Source of the DNA: Stenotrophomonas sp. UBA2629
GTDB taxonomy: Bacteria > Pseudomonadota > Gammaproteobacteria > Xanthomonadales > Xanthomonadaceae
Assembly: GCA_002359895.1 (NCBI GenBank)
Contig: DEOB01000010.1
Coordinates: forward strand, 684,550-729,815
Direction of reading: 5' to 3'
DNA: 45,266 bases
The translations under genes and the position numbers were made by a program. The notes below the pieces were generated by a model, which searched no databases, was not told where the DNA came from, and saw only the letters and a list, made by a program, of their open reading frames with translations. Below are positions 1 to 7,972 of this stretch, in pieces. Positions within the stretch are counted from its first letter, which is position 1, and every line of letters begins with the position of its first letter.

Positions 1-41
1 GCGGGAGAGGGGCTAAATCAGAGGCAAAACCGCTTTTCCTG

Positions 42-77
42 CCTTCTCCCGCTTGCGGGGGAAGGTGCCCGAAGGGC
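42..77. repeat. Dispersed REP-like hairpin downstream of ampR
   Basis: Positions 42-52 and 55-65 form an 11-bp stem with one G-T pair and a two-base loop, followed by a small hairpin at 67-77 (GCCC/GGGC). The first bases of the window (about 1-12) resemble one arm of the same stem, so a second copy may begin left of the edge. Hairpins built around CTCCCGC-TTGC-GGGAG are, from memory, common intergenic repeats in Pseudomonas and xanthomonad genomes. The element lies between the window edge and the 3' end of ampR, where it could also act as a transcription barrier. Copy number cannot be judged from one locus. Confidence 0.5.
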
Positions 78-113
78 GGATGGGGGGCTTTTGCTTTCAG
101 GCAGATTGCAGCG

Positions 114-1010
114 TCATTCCCGCGGTGGTGCAGGTGCCTGAGCCGCCGCGCCCTGCGCCTCAAGCCATATGCGAAACCGACGCATCGCCTCGCGTTCGTT
201 GCGTGAGCGCAGCCGCGTCAACCAATACCGGCCCAGCGACAAGGTCTGTGCGAACGGCTGCAGCAAGCGGCCTTCGGCCAGTTCCTGCTCGAACATCCGC
301 AACGGCAACAGCGCCACGCCGGCGCCCGCCGTGGCCGCGCTGGCGAGCGTCAATGACGAATCAAATACCGGGCCGCGTGCTTCCACGGCGTTGATGCCCG
401 CCGCCTGCAACCAGCGCGGCCACTCGTCGTTGCGATACGAACGCAGCAACGGCAGCGCACCCAGATCGCGCGGCTGCTGCAGTCTGCGTGCCAAGGCCGG
501 CGCGCACAGCGGTGCAAATGGCGCATCAACAATCGCGGTGCATTCCTGCCCCTGCCAGTCGCCTTCACCAAAACGGATGGCGAAATCCAGGCCTTCACCC
601 GCCAGATCAATGCGGTTGTTGTGGGTCTGCAGGCGCAGTTCGATATCCGGATGCGTGCGCTCAAAATCCGGCAGGCGTGACAACAACCAACCCGTGGCAA
701 ACGTGCCGACCACGCCAAGCGTCAACACTTCACGAAAGCTGCCGCCGGTGAAGCGGTCCAGCGCAATGGCGACACGATCGAAGGCGTCGGTGAGCACCGG
801 GTACAGGGCCGCGCCCTCGTCAGTGAGGGCCACGCCGCGCGGCAGACGATGGAACAACGACACCTGCAAGCGATCTTCCAGTGAACGGATCTGGTGGCTT
901 AAAGCGGCTTGGCTCACGCACAGTTCCAATGCGGCGCGGGTGAAGTTGAGGTGCCGCGCGGCGGCCTCGAAGGCGCGCAGTGCATTGAGCGGGAGCTGGG
1001 GGCGGATCAT
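114..1010 (-). CDS. ampR: LysR-family regulator AmpR of the L2 beta-lactamase
   Basis: This 298-residue protein is a LysR-type transcriptional regulator. The N-terminal winged helix-turn-helix (about residues 7-66) reads LPLNALRAFEAAARHLNFT followed by SQAALSHQIRSLE, the typical AmpR/GcvA pattern, and the rest is the periplasmic-binding-protein-like effector domain. The ATG at 1010 starts directly in the conserved MIRPQLPLNALRAFEAA sequence. It is transcribed divergently from the class A beta-lactamase gene, separated by 165 bp, which is the classical ampR-bla arrangement. Known AmpR proteins sense peptidoglycan fragments (anhydromuropeptides against UDP-muramyl-pentapeptide) and switch the neighbouring beta-lactamase between repression and activation. 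That role here is inferred from family and position. Confidence 0.93.
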   Translation of the reverse strand: MIRPQLPLNALRAFEAAARHLNFTRAALELCVSQAALSHQIRSLEDRLQVSLFHRLPRGVALTDEGAALYPVLTDAFDRVAIALDRFTGGSFREVLTLGVVGTFATGWLLSRLPDFERTHPDIELRLQTHNNRIDLAGEGLDFAIRFGEGDWQGQECTAIVDAPFAPLCAPALARRLQQPRDLGALPLLRSYRNDEWPRWLQAAGINAVEARGPVFDSSLTLASAATAGAGVALLPLRMFEQELAEGRLLQPFAQTLSLGRYWLTRLRSRNEREAMRRFRIWLEAQGAAAQAPAPPRE

Positions 1011-1175
1011 GGTGAGCCATTACCAGGTGTGATGGGCGCGGTCATTATTCCGCCTTTCGCGGCCACATCGCCGCATAAGCTGCAAATTAATCTAATGGCT
1101 CCCGCTGATTATTCGTGCTGGTGGGCGGGCAGCGCCCTGCCAATAATCGAGGCCAACCCAATCAAGGAGAGCCGC
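1011..1175. promoter_or_regulatory. Divergent ampR-bla control region
   Basis: This 165-bp gap between two divergent start codons must hold both promoters and the AmpR operator. The only AT-rich core is at about 1080-1112. LysR regulators bind T-N11-A sites, and several can be read in this core, but none stands out enough to name. A good ribosome binding site, AAGGAGA at 1164-1170, lies five bases before the beta-lactamase ATG. Exact -35/-10 boxes were not assigned. Confidence 0.6.
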
Positions 1176-2066
1176 ATGTTTGCCCGTCGCCAGTTCCTGA
1201 AATTTGGTGGTGCCGCGTTGGTCAGCGCTGTCGCGGTACCCGCCATGGCGCGGATGGCCGCCAGTGCGGCGGTCGCGCCCACGGACCGCGACTTTGCCGC
1301 CTTGGAGGCCGAAAGTGGCGGACGTTTAGGCGTATGCCTGTGGCACCCGGCCAGCGGTGCGCGCTACGGCCACCGCATGGATGAGCGGTTCCCGATGTGC
1401 AGCACCTTCAAACTGCTGCTGTCGGCTGCAGTGCTGTATCGCGCCGATCACAGCCAGCTCTCGTTGGACCAGCGGGTGCCGGTGCGTGCGGCCGACATCA
1501 TTGATCACTCACCGGTCACCGGGCGTCACGTGGGTAAAGACATGACGGTGCGTGATCTCTGCCGCGCCACCATGATCACCAGCGACAACGCAGCGGCCAA
1601 TCTGTTGCTGCCACTGGTGGGTGAGCCGGCGGGTTTGACCGCCTTCCTGCGCGCGCAGGGCGATGCGATTACCGTCACCGCGCGCTATGAGCCCGAAGCC
1701 AACCGCTTCGCATTGGACGACCCGCGCGACACCACCAGCCCGGCGGCGATGGCCGGCAATCTGCAACGCTTGGTACTGGGCGAGGTGCTCAGCCCCGCGT
1801 CGCGTCAGCAATTGGCCGATTGGTTGATCGACAACGAAACCGGTGATGCGCGCCTGCGCGCAGGCTTGCCCAAGGGCTGGCGGGTAGGCGACAAAACCGG
1901 CAGCAATGGCAAGGACACCACCAACGACATCGCCGTACTGTGGCCGTTGGCCGGGGGTACGCCGTGGGTGCTGGCAAGCTATCTGCAGGGTTCTGCACTG
2001 GACGACGACGATCGCAGTGGCATCCTTGCACGGGTGGGGGAGCTTGCCAGCGCCCGACTGCGCTGA
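1176..2066 (+). CDS. blaL2: Class A beta-lactamase, L2 type, Tat-exported
   Basis: This is a serine beta-lactamase of 296 residues. All class A elements are present: the active-site serine in CSTFK (S76, K79), the SDN loop (S136-D137-N138), the omega-loop glutamate in EPEAN (E172, N176) and the KTG triad (K240-T241-G242). The N-terminus carries a twin-arginine signal, ARRQFLK (residues 3-9), then a hydrophobic stretch and a PAMA-type cleavage region, so export of the folded enzyme by Tat is expected, as known for L2. The reading frame is open further upstream, but the ATG at 1176 is chosen because it has AAGGAGA five bases before it and begins the Tat signal. It is divergent from ampR, so it is probably inducible. 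L2 enzymes are chromosomal cephalosporinases sensitive to clavulanate. This copy differs at many positions from the S. maltophilia L2 as remembered. Confidence 0.93.
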   Translation: MFARRQFLKFGGAALVSAVAVPAMARMAASAAVAPTDRDFAALEAESGGRLGVCLWHPASGARYGHRMDERFPMCSTFKLLLSAAVLYRADHSQLSLDQRVPVRAADIIDHSPVTGRHVGKDMTVRDLCRATMITSDNAAANLLLPLVGEPAGLTAFLRAQGDAITVTARYEPEANRFALDDPRDTTSPAAMAGNLQRLVLGEVLSPASRQQLADWLIDNETGDARLRAGLPKGWRVGDKTGSNGKDTTNDIAVLWPLAGGTPWVLASYLQGSALDDDDRSGILARVGELASARLR

Positions 2067-2138
2067 CAGGTACGCCTGTTTCGGGGCGGCGGCGGGGACG
2101 CGATCCTCCGCGTACCTGTTCGCACTTCGAAGGCTTCC

Positions 2139-3374
2139 ATGAGCAAGGAACTCATCTATCTGCTGCTGATCTTCGCGTTGCTGGTCATCCCGCGCGCGCT
2201 GCAGCGTTTCAGCATTCCCGCACCGCTGACCTGCCTGGTGTTCGGCATCGGCGCCATGTTGTGGTTGGGGGAGGGCTCGCATGACCCGGTGGTGGGCCTG
2301 TTGGCCACGCTGGGTATCTCCTCGCTGTTCCTGTTCGCCGGGCTTGAGGTGGACCTGGCGGATCTGCGCAAAGGCATGTGGCCTTTGCTGGCGCACCTTG
2401 TCATCCGCAGTGCCACGCTGGCCGGTGTGGCTTGGCTTGCCTGGCACTACGGGCAGCTGCAATGGCAGGCGGCTGCGCTGCTGGCGCTGGCACTACTCAC
2501 CCCATCGACTGGCTTCATCATGGATTCGCTGTCGCAGCTGGGCCTGGATGAGGCCGAGCGTTTCTGGGTGAGCAGCAAGGCCATCGCCGGGGAGCTGTTG
2601 GCGCTGGCTGCATTGTTCGTGGTGCTGCAGGCCGGTGACCCGGTGCACATGACGCTGTCGAGCATGGCCCTGCTGGCCATGATGGTGGGCCTGCCGTTGC
2701 TGTTCATCGGCCTGGGCCGTTGGGTGGCACCGCATGCGCCGGGTTCGGAGTTCTCGCTGTTGGTGATGGTGGGCATGCTGGCGGCGTACATCACCTACGC
2801 GCTGGGGGTGTACTACCTGGTGGGTGCGTTCATTGCCGGGCTGGTGGCACGCCTGCTGCAGCAGCGCATGCCGTCGCTGGCTTCGCACGAGAACCTGCAC
2901 GCATTGCGGCTGTTCGCTTCGTTCTTCGTGCCGTTCTACTTCTTCAATGCCGGCACCAAGGTGCCGGGCGAGGCCCTGAGTTTTGAGGCGCTGGGGCTGG
3001 GCCTGGTCATCACGCTGGTGGTGCTGCCGCTGCGCATCGCGGTGATCTGGCTGCAGCGCCGCGTGCTGTTTGGCGAGAGTTTCCGCTCCAGCCTGCGAGT
3101 GGCGTTGGCGCTGTCTCCAACGCTGATCTTCACCCTGGTGCTGGCGGCCATCATGCGCGAGCGGTTCGACGTGCCGGCGGTTCTGTTCGGTGCACTGCTG
3201 CTGTATGCGGCATTGACCACATTGCTGCCGTCGCTGGTGTTCCGCCGGCCGATGGATGTGGACCCGTTGCAGAACGAGGCTGCCGATGCGGCCGTTGTCG
3301 AGCAGCACACGGAAAGCGTAAGAGACCAGGTTGAAGTGCTCAGTCCGGGCGATCCCGCAACGCCGCCCCGCTGA
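2139..3374 (+). CDS. Cation/proton antiporter, CPA2 (KefB/NhaS3-like) family
   Basis: A 411-residue polytopic inner-membrane protein with about eleven to twelve hydrophobic segments from residue 4 to about 375 and a short acidic cytoplasmic tail. It matches the sodium/hydrogen exchanger fold of the CPA2 family: the early VFGIGAMLW segment, the LFLFAGLEVDL motif and the later FYFFNAGTKVP motif are typical. It lacks the RCK/TrkA-N nucleotide-binding domain of full-length KefB/KefC, so it is a membrane-only version. The substrate ion (K+ or Na+) cannot be read from sequence. It starts 72 bp after blaL2 in the same direction. Nine-base arms CAGGTACGC (2067-2075) and GCGTACCTG (2110-2118) form an inverted repeat in that gap. 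Confidence 0.85.
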   Translation: MSKELIYLLLIFALLVIPRALQRFSIPAPLTCLVFGIGAMLWLGEGSHDPVVGLLATLGISSLFLFAGLEVDLADLRKGMWPLLAHLVIRSATLAGVAWLAWHYGQLQWQAAALLALALLTPSTGFIMDSLSQLGLDEAERFWVSSKAIAGELLALAALFVVLQAGDPVHMTLSSMALLAMMVGLPLLFIGLGRWVAPHAPGSEFSLLVMVGMLAAYITYALGVYYLVGAFIAGLVARLLQQRMPSLASHENLHALRLFASFFVPFYFFNAGTKVPGEALSFEALGLGLVITLVVLPLRIAVIWLQRRVLFGESFRSSLRVALALSPTLIFTLVLAAIMRERFDVPAVLFGALLLYAALTTLLPSLVFRRPMDVDPLQNEAADAAVVEQHTESVRDQVEVLSPGDPATPPR

Positions 3375-3448
3375 ACGCAGCCAAAGGCCCGTTATCATCG
3401 GCCGGGGAAGCGCGGTTCAACAGTGCCGCGCGTGCAGGGGGGGCAAGA

Positions 3449-6091
3449 GTGGACCGGGACAATTGGCAGCAGGTGCGGGCGCTGTTCGATGCGGTGAGTG
3501 ATTTTGATCCGTCGCAATGGCGCACGGAGTTGGCACGGCGGAGCATCGATCCTGCCGTCATCGCGGAGACGCTGGAACTTCTGGAAGCGCAGACGCGCGA
3601 TCTGGGGAGTGCACGTGCGCCACTGGAGCACCTGCTGACGGTGTCGATGGCATCGGAACTGGCCGAAGGCGACCATCTGGGCCCCTGGCGGCTGTGCGGC
3701 CGCCTTGCCAGTGGCGGCATGGGCATCGTGTTCCGTGCCGAACGTGCCGATGGCCTGTATGCGCAGGAAGTGGCGATCAAGTTCCTGCTCGGTGAGCCGG
3801 GCCCGCGTGTGGCCGAGCGGTTGGCGGCGGAGCGTCGCATCCTGGCTGGCCTGCAACATCCCAACATCGCGCGCCTGTATGACGGTGGCAGCACGCCAGC
3901 CGGGCATCCGTACCTGGTGATGGAATATGTGCATGGCGAAGCGCTGGACGTTTACTGCGCGCAGCACGATCTTGATCTGCGTCAGCGCTTGGCGTTGTTC
4001 CTGAAAATCTGCAACGCCGTGCAGGCCGCACATGCACGGCTGGTACTGCATTGCGACCTCAAGCCGTCCAACATTCTGGTGCGCGCCGATGGCGAGCCGG
4101 TGCTGTTGGACTTTGGGGTGTCGCGCTTGCTTGAAGGCGGCGAAGGTGAGGCGCGTGCGCAGTTTTTCACTCCGGCATATGCCTCGCCCGAACTGCAGGC
4201 CGGGCACACCGTAGGCGTTGCCAGTGATGTGTTCAGTTTGGGCGCGCTGCTGGCCGAACTGCTGGCCGGCAAGGCTGGCCGGCGCGGCGGTGACGATGCC
4301 GGAAAAGCAGTTGCTGCACCCAGTCATACCGCCGGTGCCGATTGCCGTTGGTCGCGCGCGCTGCGCGGTGATCTGGACGCCATCGTGGTGCGTGCCGGCG
4401 CGTTGCCGCCGGAGCAGCGCTATCCCTCGGTGGAGGCGTTGGCGGCGGATGTGACGCGTTGGCAGCAGCATCGGCCCGTGCAGGCGCGAGGCGGTGGGCG
4501 TGGGTATCGCGGTGGTCGCTGGCTGCGCCGCAACTGGCGTGGCCTGAGCCTGCTGTTGGTGGCGGTGCTGATTGCCGCATGGTTTGTGTGGCGCCTGGCC
4601 GAAGCCCATGCCGCCGCCGAGCGCGAGGCCAAAATCGCCGAGCAGGTGAGTGCGTTCATGGTGTCGATGTTTGAAGCCGCCGATCCGCGTGCCAAAGGCG
4701 CGCGCGCCGGCGACGACATTTCTGCCCGTGAAGTGCTGGATAAAGCCGCCAGCCGGGTGAATGACGAGCTGGATGCCTCGCCCGAAGTGCGCGCACGGTT
4801 GAAGGGCACCATTGGCCTTGCCTACCGCAATAGTGGTGATCTGGTGCGCGCCGAGCCCTTGATGGTGGAAGCGGCCGAGGCGCTGGCGGCCAGTGGCGGC
4901 GAGCGCAATCTCGATGAAGCGGCAAAGCTGTTCAATCTGATGGCGGGCAGTTACGCCAACAACCGCGACGGTGCCAAGGGCACGCGTTTTGCGCAGCGGG
5001 CGTTGGATCTGCTGGGCAAACAGCCGGCTGACAGCTTCCGCGTGGCGCAGTCGTACAACTCGCTGGGGCTGTCGGAGCTGTCAGAGCAGCACTACGACGC
5101 AGCCGAGGCCGCATTCCAGCAGGCCCTGCAGCGGCATGAGCTGGGCAAGCGCGATCAGTTCATCGGTGTGAGCCTGGACAACCTGGGCATGTCGTATCGC
5201 CGCAAGGGTGATCTGGTGGCGTCGGCAGCGGCATTTGACCGTTCCACACCGATGTTCAGGCGCATGTTCGGCGAGATGTCCTACGACTTCTGGACCAGCA
5301 ACACCGAGCGCGCGCTGATGGTGCTTGACCGTGGCGATCTGGACGAGGCCATTGCCACGTTTGAAGCCAATCTGCTGCGGGCGCCCAAAATCTTCGGCGA
5401 GCGCAGCGTTTACTTCATCAGCGAGAACAACCGCCTGGCGCTGGCGCTGATCCGCAAAGGGCAGTACGAGCGCGCACGCCCGTATGCCGCTACCGCGATG
5501 CGGCTGTCAGCAGAGGTGATAGGGCGGGACAGTTACAACTATTCGTTGATGCTGGAAACCGCCGGCATGCTGGCGGCGGCTACCGGTGACACTGCTGCTG
5601 CCGAGGCGTATTACCGGCAGATGCTGGACACGCGCGCCGCAGCGATTGGTCGCGACCACCCCGATACGCTGGATGCCACCTTGCAGTTGGGTTTGTTCCT
5701 TACCCGGCAAAACAAGGCCGAGGCCGATGCATTGGTGCAGCGCGCCCACCAGCAATGGCTGGCACGCATTCCAGTCGATAGCGCCAATGGCATACGCATC
5801 CGCCAGGGGTGGGCCGAATGGCTGCTGGCCAAAGGCCGTCTGGATGATGCAGCGGCCACCTTGGGTGCGTTGCAGCCGGTCGTCAGCCGCAGCCCGTATG
5901 CCGCGATCAATCAGCAGATTCTGCAGGCGCGCTTGGCCCAATCACGCGGGGCACAGGCCGACGCGGTAAAGCAGTGGCAGCAGGTGGTAACGGCGGCCAA
6001 GGCCTTGTATGGCGCAGATTCGGCGTTGACCGCGCAGTGGCAACGCAACCTGGCATCGGCAGCGAACGATGCAGGACCTGCCACGCCGTAA
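3449..6091 (+). CDS. Membrane Ser/Thr protein kinase with TPR-like C-terminal half (kinase 1)
   Basis: An 880-residue Hanks-type kinase. A short N-terminal region (residues 1-75) precedes the kinase domain: glycine loop SGGMG near residue 88, ATP-binding lysine K111 in VAIKFL, catalytic loop HCDLKPSN (H201-D203), DFG at D221, and the YASPE segment. One transmembrane helix starts near residue 365. The remaining roughly 490 residues are alpha-helical, TPR-like repeats, predicted outside the cytoplasm. The catalytic loop has HCD instead of HRD, so it is a non-RD kinase. The start is GTG at 3449, preceded by a G-rich ribosome binding site, and gives an N-terminus that aligns with the paralogue at 25129. 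It stands alone, with no sigma factor beside it. Substrate and signal are unknown. Confidence 0.88.
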   Translation: MDRDNWQQVRALFDAVSDFDPSQWRTELARRSIDPAVIAETLELLEAQTRDLGSARAPLEHLLTVSMASELAEGDHLGPWRLCGRLASGGMGIVFRAERADGLYAQEVAIKFLLGEPGPRVAERLAAERRILAGLQHPNIARLYDGGSTPAGHPYLVMEYVHGEALDVYCAQHDLDLRQRLALFLKICNAVQAAHARLVLHCDLKPSNILVRADGEPVLLDFGVSRLLEGGEGEARAQFFTPAYASPELQAGHTVGVASDVFSLGALLAELLAGKAGRRGGDDAGKAVAAPSHTAGADCRWSRALRGDLDAIVVRAGALPPEQRYPSVEALAADVTRWQQHRPVQARGGGRGYRGGRWLRRNWRGLSLLLVAVLIAAWFVWRLAEAHAAAEREAKIAEQVSAFMVSMFEAADPRAKGARAGDDISAREVLDKAASRVNDELDASPEVRARLKGTIGLAYRNSGDLVRAEPLMVEAAEALAASGGERNLDEAAKLFNLMAGSYANNRDGAKGTRFAQRALDLLGKQPADSFRVAQSYNSLGLSELSEQHYDAAEAAFQQALQRHELGKRDQFIGVSLDNLGMSYRRKGDLVASAAAFDRSTPMFRRMFGEMSYDFWTSNTERALMVLDRGDLDEAIATFEANLLRAPKIFGERSVYFISENNRLALALIRKGQYERARPYAATAMRLSAEVIGRDSYNYSLMLETAGMLAAATGDTAAAEAYYRQMLDTRAAAIGRDHPDTLDATLQLGLFLTRQNKAEADALVQRAHQQWLARIPVDSANGIRIRQGWAEWLLAKGRLDDAAATLGALQPVVSRSPYAAINQQILQARLAQSRGAQADAVKQWQQVVTAAKALYGADSALTAQWQRNLASAANDAGPATP

Positions 6092-6140
6092 TGGTGGGGC
6101 TGGCTTGCCTGCAGGCAGACCAGCCGTTACGGTCGAGGGC

Positions 6141-6761
6141 ATGACAATCAAACCTTTCTCCATGCTGTTATGCGCGCTGGCAACATCCGGCGCATTTGCT
6201 TCTGCCAACGCCAGTAGCGTTCCGACGGCGCCTGCCGACCAGTTCATGACGGCGCTGGCCAGCCACTGCGGCCAGGCCTTTGCCGGGCGCATCATCAACA
6301 ACTTGCCGGCCTCATCCACACCGGATGCCTTTGAAGGCAAGGCGCTGGTGATGCATGTGCGCGGTTGCGAAACGCCGACGCAGGAGCTGCGCGTGCCGTT
6401 CCATGTGGGCGACGACCACTCGCGTACCTGGGTACTCACCCGCACCGACAGCGGCCTGCGGCTCAAGCACGATCATCGGCATGAAGACGGCACGCCCGAT
6501 GCAGTGACCTTGTACGGCGGCGATACGGCTGCAGCCGGCACCGCGCAGCGTCAGGCATTCCCGGTGGATGCCGAATCGGTGGCCATGTTCGAACGCGAGG
6601 GCATGAATGCCTCGCTCAACAACACCTGGGCCATGGAAGTGGAGCAGGGCAAGCGTTTCGTCTACGAGCTTTCGCGCCCGGGCGGCCGTTTGTTCCAGGT
6701 GGAGTTTGATCTGAGCCAGCCGGTGGCTTTGCCGCCAGCGCCTTGGGGTGCTGGGCAGTGA
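6141..6761 (+). CDS. Hypothetical exported protein
   Basis: A 206-residue protein of unrecognised function. It begins with a clear Sec signal peptide (lysine near the start, then a hydrophobic core ending ASANA near residue 24), so it is probably periplasmic. The mature part has a pair of cysteines (one in ASHCGQAF, one in RGCETP) that could form a disulfide, and a run rich in histidine and aspartate (KHDHRHED) that might bind metal. The frame is open upstream to 6069, overlapping the kinase gene, but the ATG at 6141 is chosen because it starts the signal peptide and has GAGGG just upstream. It follows the kinase gene by 49 bp and could be cotranscribed with it. A perfect terminator follows directly. 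Confidence 0.7.
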   Translation: MTIKPFSMLLCALATSGAFASANASSVPTAPADQFMTALASHCGQAFAGRIINNLPASSTPDAFEGKALVMHVRGCETPTQELRVPFHVGDDHSRTWVLTRTDSGLRLKHDHRHEDGTPDAVTLYGGDTAAAGTAQRQAFPVDAESVAMFEREGMNASLNNTWAMEVEQGKRFVYELSRPGGRLFQVEFDLSQPVALPPAPWGAGQ

Positions 6762-6764
6762 TAC

Positions 6765-6798
6765 ATGAAAAAGGGCGCCCTCAGGCGCCCTTTTTCAT
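6765..6798. terminator. Bidirectional Rho-independent terminator
   Basis: A perfect 15-bp inverted repeat: arms 6765-6779 and 6784-6798 around a four-base loop. It has five A on the left and five T on the right of the GGGCGCC core, so it works as a terminator on both strands. It lies between two convergent genes, the exported protein ending at 6761 and the DUF3011 gene ending at 6816, and should stop both transcripts. Confidence 0.93.
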
Positions 6799-6815
6799 AC
6801 TGCGGGGAGTACGGC

Positions 6816-7787
6816 TCAGCGTGCGCCAAAGCGAGCGCGGCAACCGGCATTCACCCACACGCTGTTGCCGCTGTAACCCCAGTTGCGGCCTTCAACGCAC
6901 TGCGTTTTCGACAGCTGCTGGATGATGACCGGCCGGCCTTGGCGGCGGTCCCAACCGCAGGTGCGCACACGCATGCCGTCGCTGGAGCAGTCCACGACGT
7001 AGTTGGAGCTACCACCGCCCCAGCCATTGCCATTGCCATTGCCATTGCCATTGCCATTGCGGGCTTCGGCGAACTCGCCACGGCAGCCGCCGTTGACCCA
7101 GACCGTGCCGTTGCCGCTGCCCCAGTTGTGGCCTTCCACACAGCGGGTGTCGGAGAGCTGACGTACCAGCATGGCGCCACGGCGCCAGCCGGTGTTGCAG
7201 GTCTGATGACGGTTGCTGTTGCTCTCGCAGCGCAGGGTGCCGTTGTTGCCGCCCGAACCGCCGCCCCAGCCGCCGCCGTTACCGCGGCCTTCGGCAAACT
7301 CGGCCCGGCAACCGCCGTTGACCCAGACCGTGCCGTTGCCGCTGCCCCAGTTACGGCCTTCCACGCAGCGGGTATTGGAGAGTTGGCGCACCAGCACCGC
7401 GCCACGGCGCCAGCCGGTGTTGCAGGTCTGCTGACGGTTGCTGTTGCTCTCGCAGCGCACCGTGCCGTTGTTGTTGCCGCCCGAGCCGCCCCAACCGCCG
7501 CCGTTGCCGCGCCTTGGGGCAAACTCGGCCCGGCAGCCGCCGTTGACCCAGATCGTGCCGTTGGCACTGCCCCAGTTGCGGCCCTCGATGCAGCGGGTGT
7601 CGGAGAGCTGGCGTACCAGAACGGCATCGCGCCAGCCGGTCCGGCAGACCTGCTGGCGGTTGCTGTTGCTCTCGCAACGCACGGTGTTGCCCATGCCCAT
7701 GGCGCTGGGTTGTGCCGAGGCAGGGCCGCTGGTCAATGCCAATGGCAGGGCAGCCAAGAGGCAGGCAAGCAGGAAGGGGCGATTCAT
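6816..7787 (-). CDS. Secreted protein with four DUF3011 repeats
   Basis: A 323-residue exported protein. A Sec signal peptide (hydrophobic core LLACLLAALPLALT, cleavage near ASA-Q, residue 25) is followed by four cysteine-rich DUF3011 modules of about 60 residues. Each has the order C...C...GRNWG...VWVNGGC, with four cysteines per module. Modules 1-3 are very alike (VRCESNSNRQQ, NTGWRRGA, VRQLS), while module 4 is divergent (DCSSDGMRVRTCGWD). They are joined by glycine/asparagine linkers. The last linker is coded by six copies of a hexanucleotide. DUF3011 function is not established; the layout suggests a disulfide-stabilised secreted or surface protein. A -10-like TATAGT lies at 7820-7825 on the minus strand, 33 bases upstream of the ATG. 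Confidence 0.85.
   Translation of the reverse strand: MNRPFLLACLLAALPLALTSGPASAQPSAMGMGNTVRCESNSNRQQVCRTGWRDAVLVRQLSDTRCIEGRNWGSANGTIWVNGGCRAEFAPRRGNGGGWGGSGGNNNGTVRCESNSNRQQTCNTGWRRGAVLVRQLSNTRCVEGRNWGSGNGTVWVNGGCRAEFAEGRGNGGGWGGGSGGNNGTLRCESNSNRHQTCNTGWRRGAMLVRQLSDTRCVEGHNWGSGNGTVWVNGGCRGEFAEARNGNGNGNGNGNGWGGGSSNYVVDCSSDGMRVRTCGWDRRQGRPVIIQQLSKTQCVEGRNWGYSGNSVWVNAGCRARFGAR
7024..7059. repeat. Hexanucleotide microsatellite (CCATTG)6
   Basis: Six perfect tandem copies of CCATTG. On the minus strand they encode six Asn-Gly pairs in the linker between modules 3 and 4 of the DUF3011 protein. The unit is a multiple of three, so slippage would change linker length without breaking the frame. Confidence 0.95.
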
Positions 7788-7972
7788 GGCGGCGGCCCTG
7801 TTCAGGTTTTGGACGCGGCACTATAGGGGAATTCCAGCTTAAGGCTGCGTGACTACCTCAGGATTTGCCCCAGCCCGCGCGCGGCCGCAAAATACGGGGC
7901 TTGTCCGGCCGCCGGCTGGCGTAAAACCTTTCCGGCGCGCATCGCGCGCTGGCATCCCCTGCGGAGTTTTCC

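Noticed and set aside
169..1032. A 287-codon plus-strand frame opposite ampR
   Set aside because: ampR on the minus strand has a clear LysR domain; the opposite frame is Ser/Arg-rich and without a domain.
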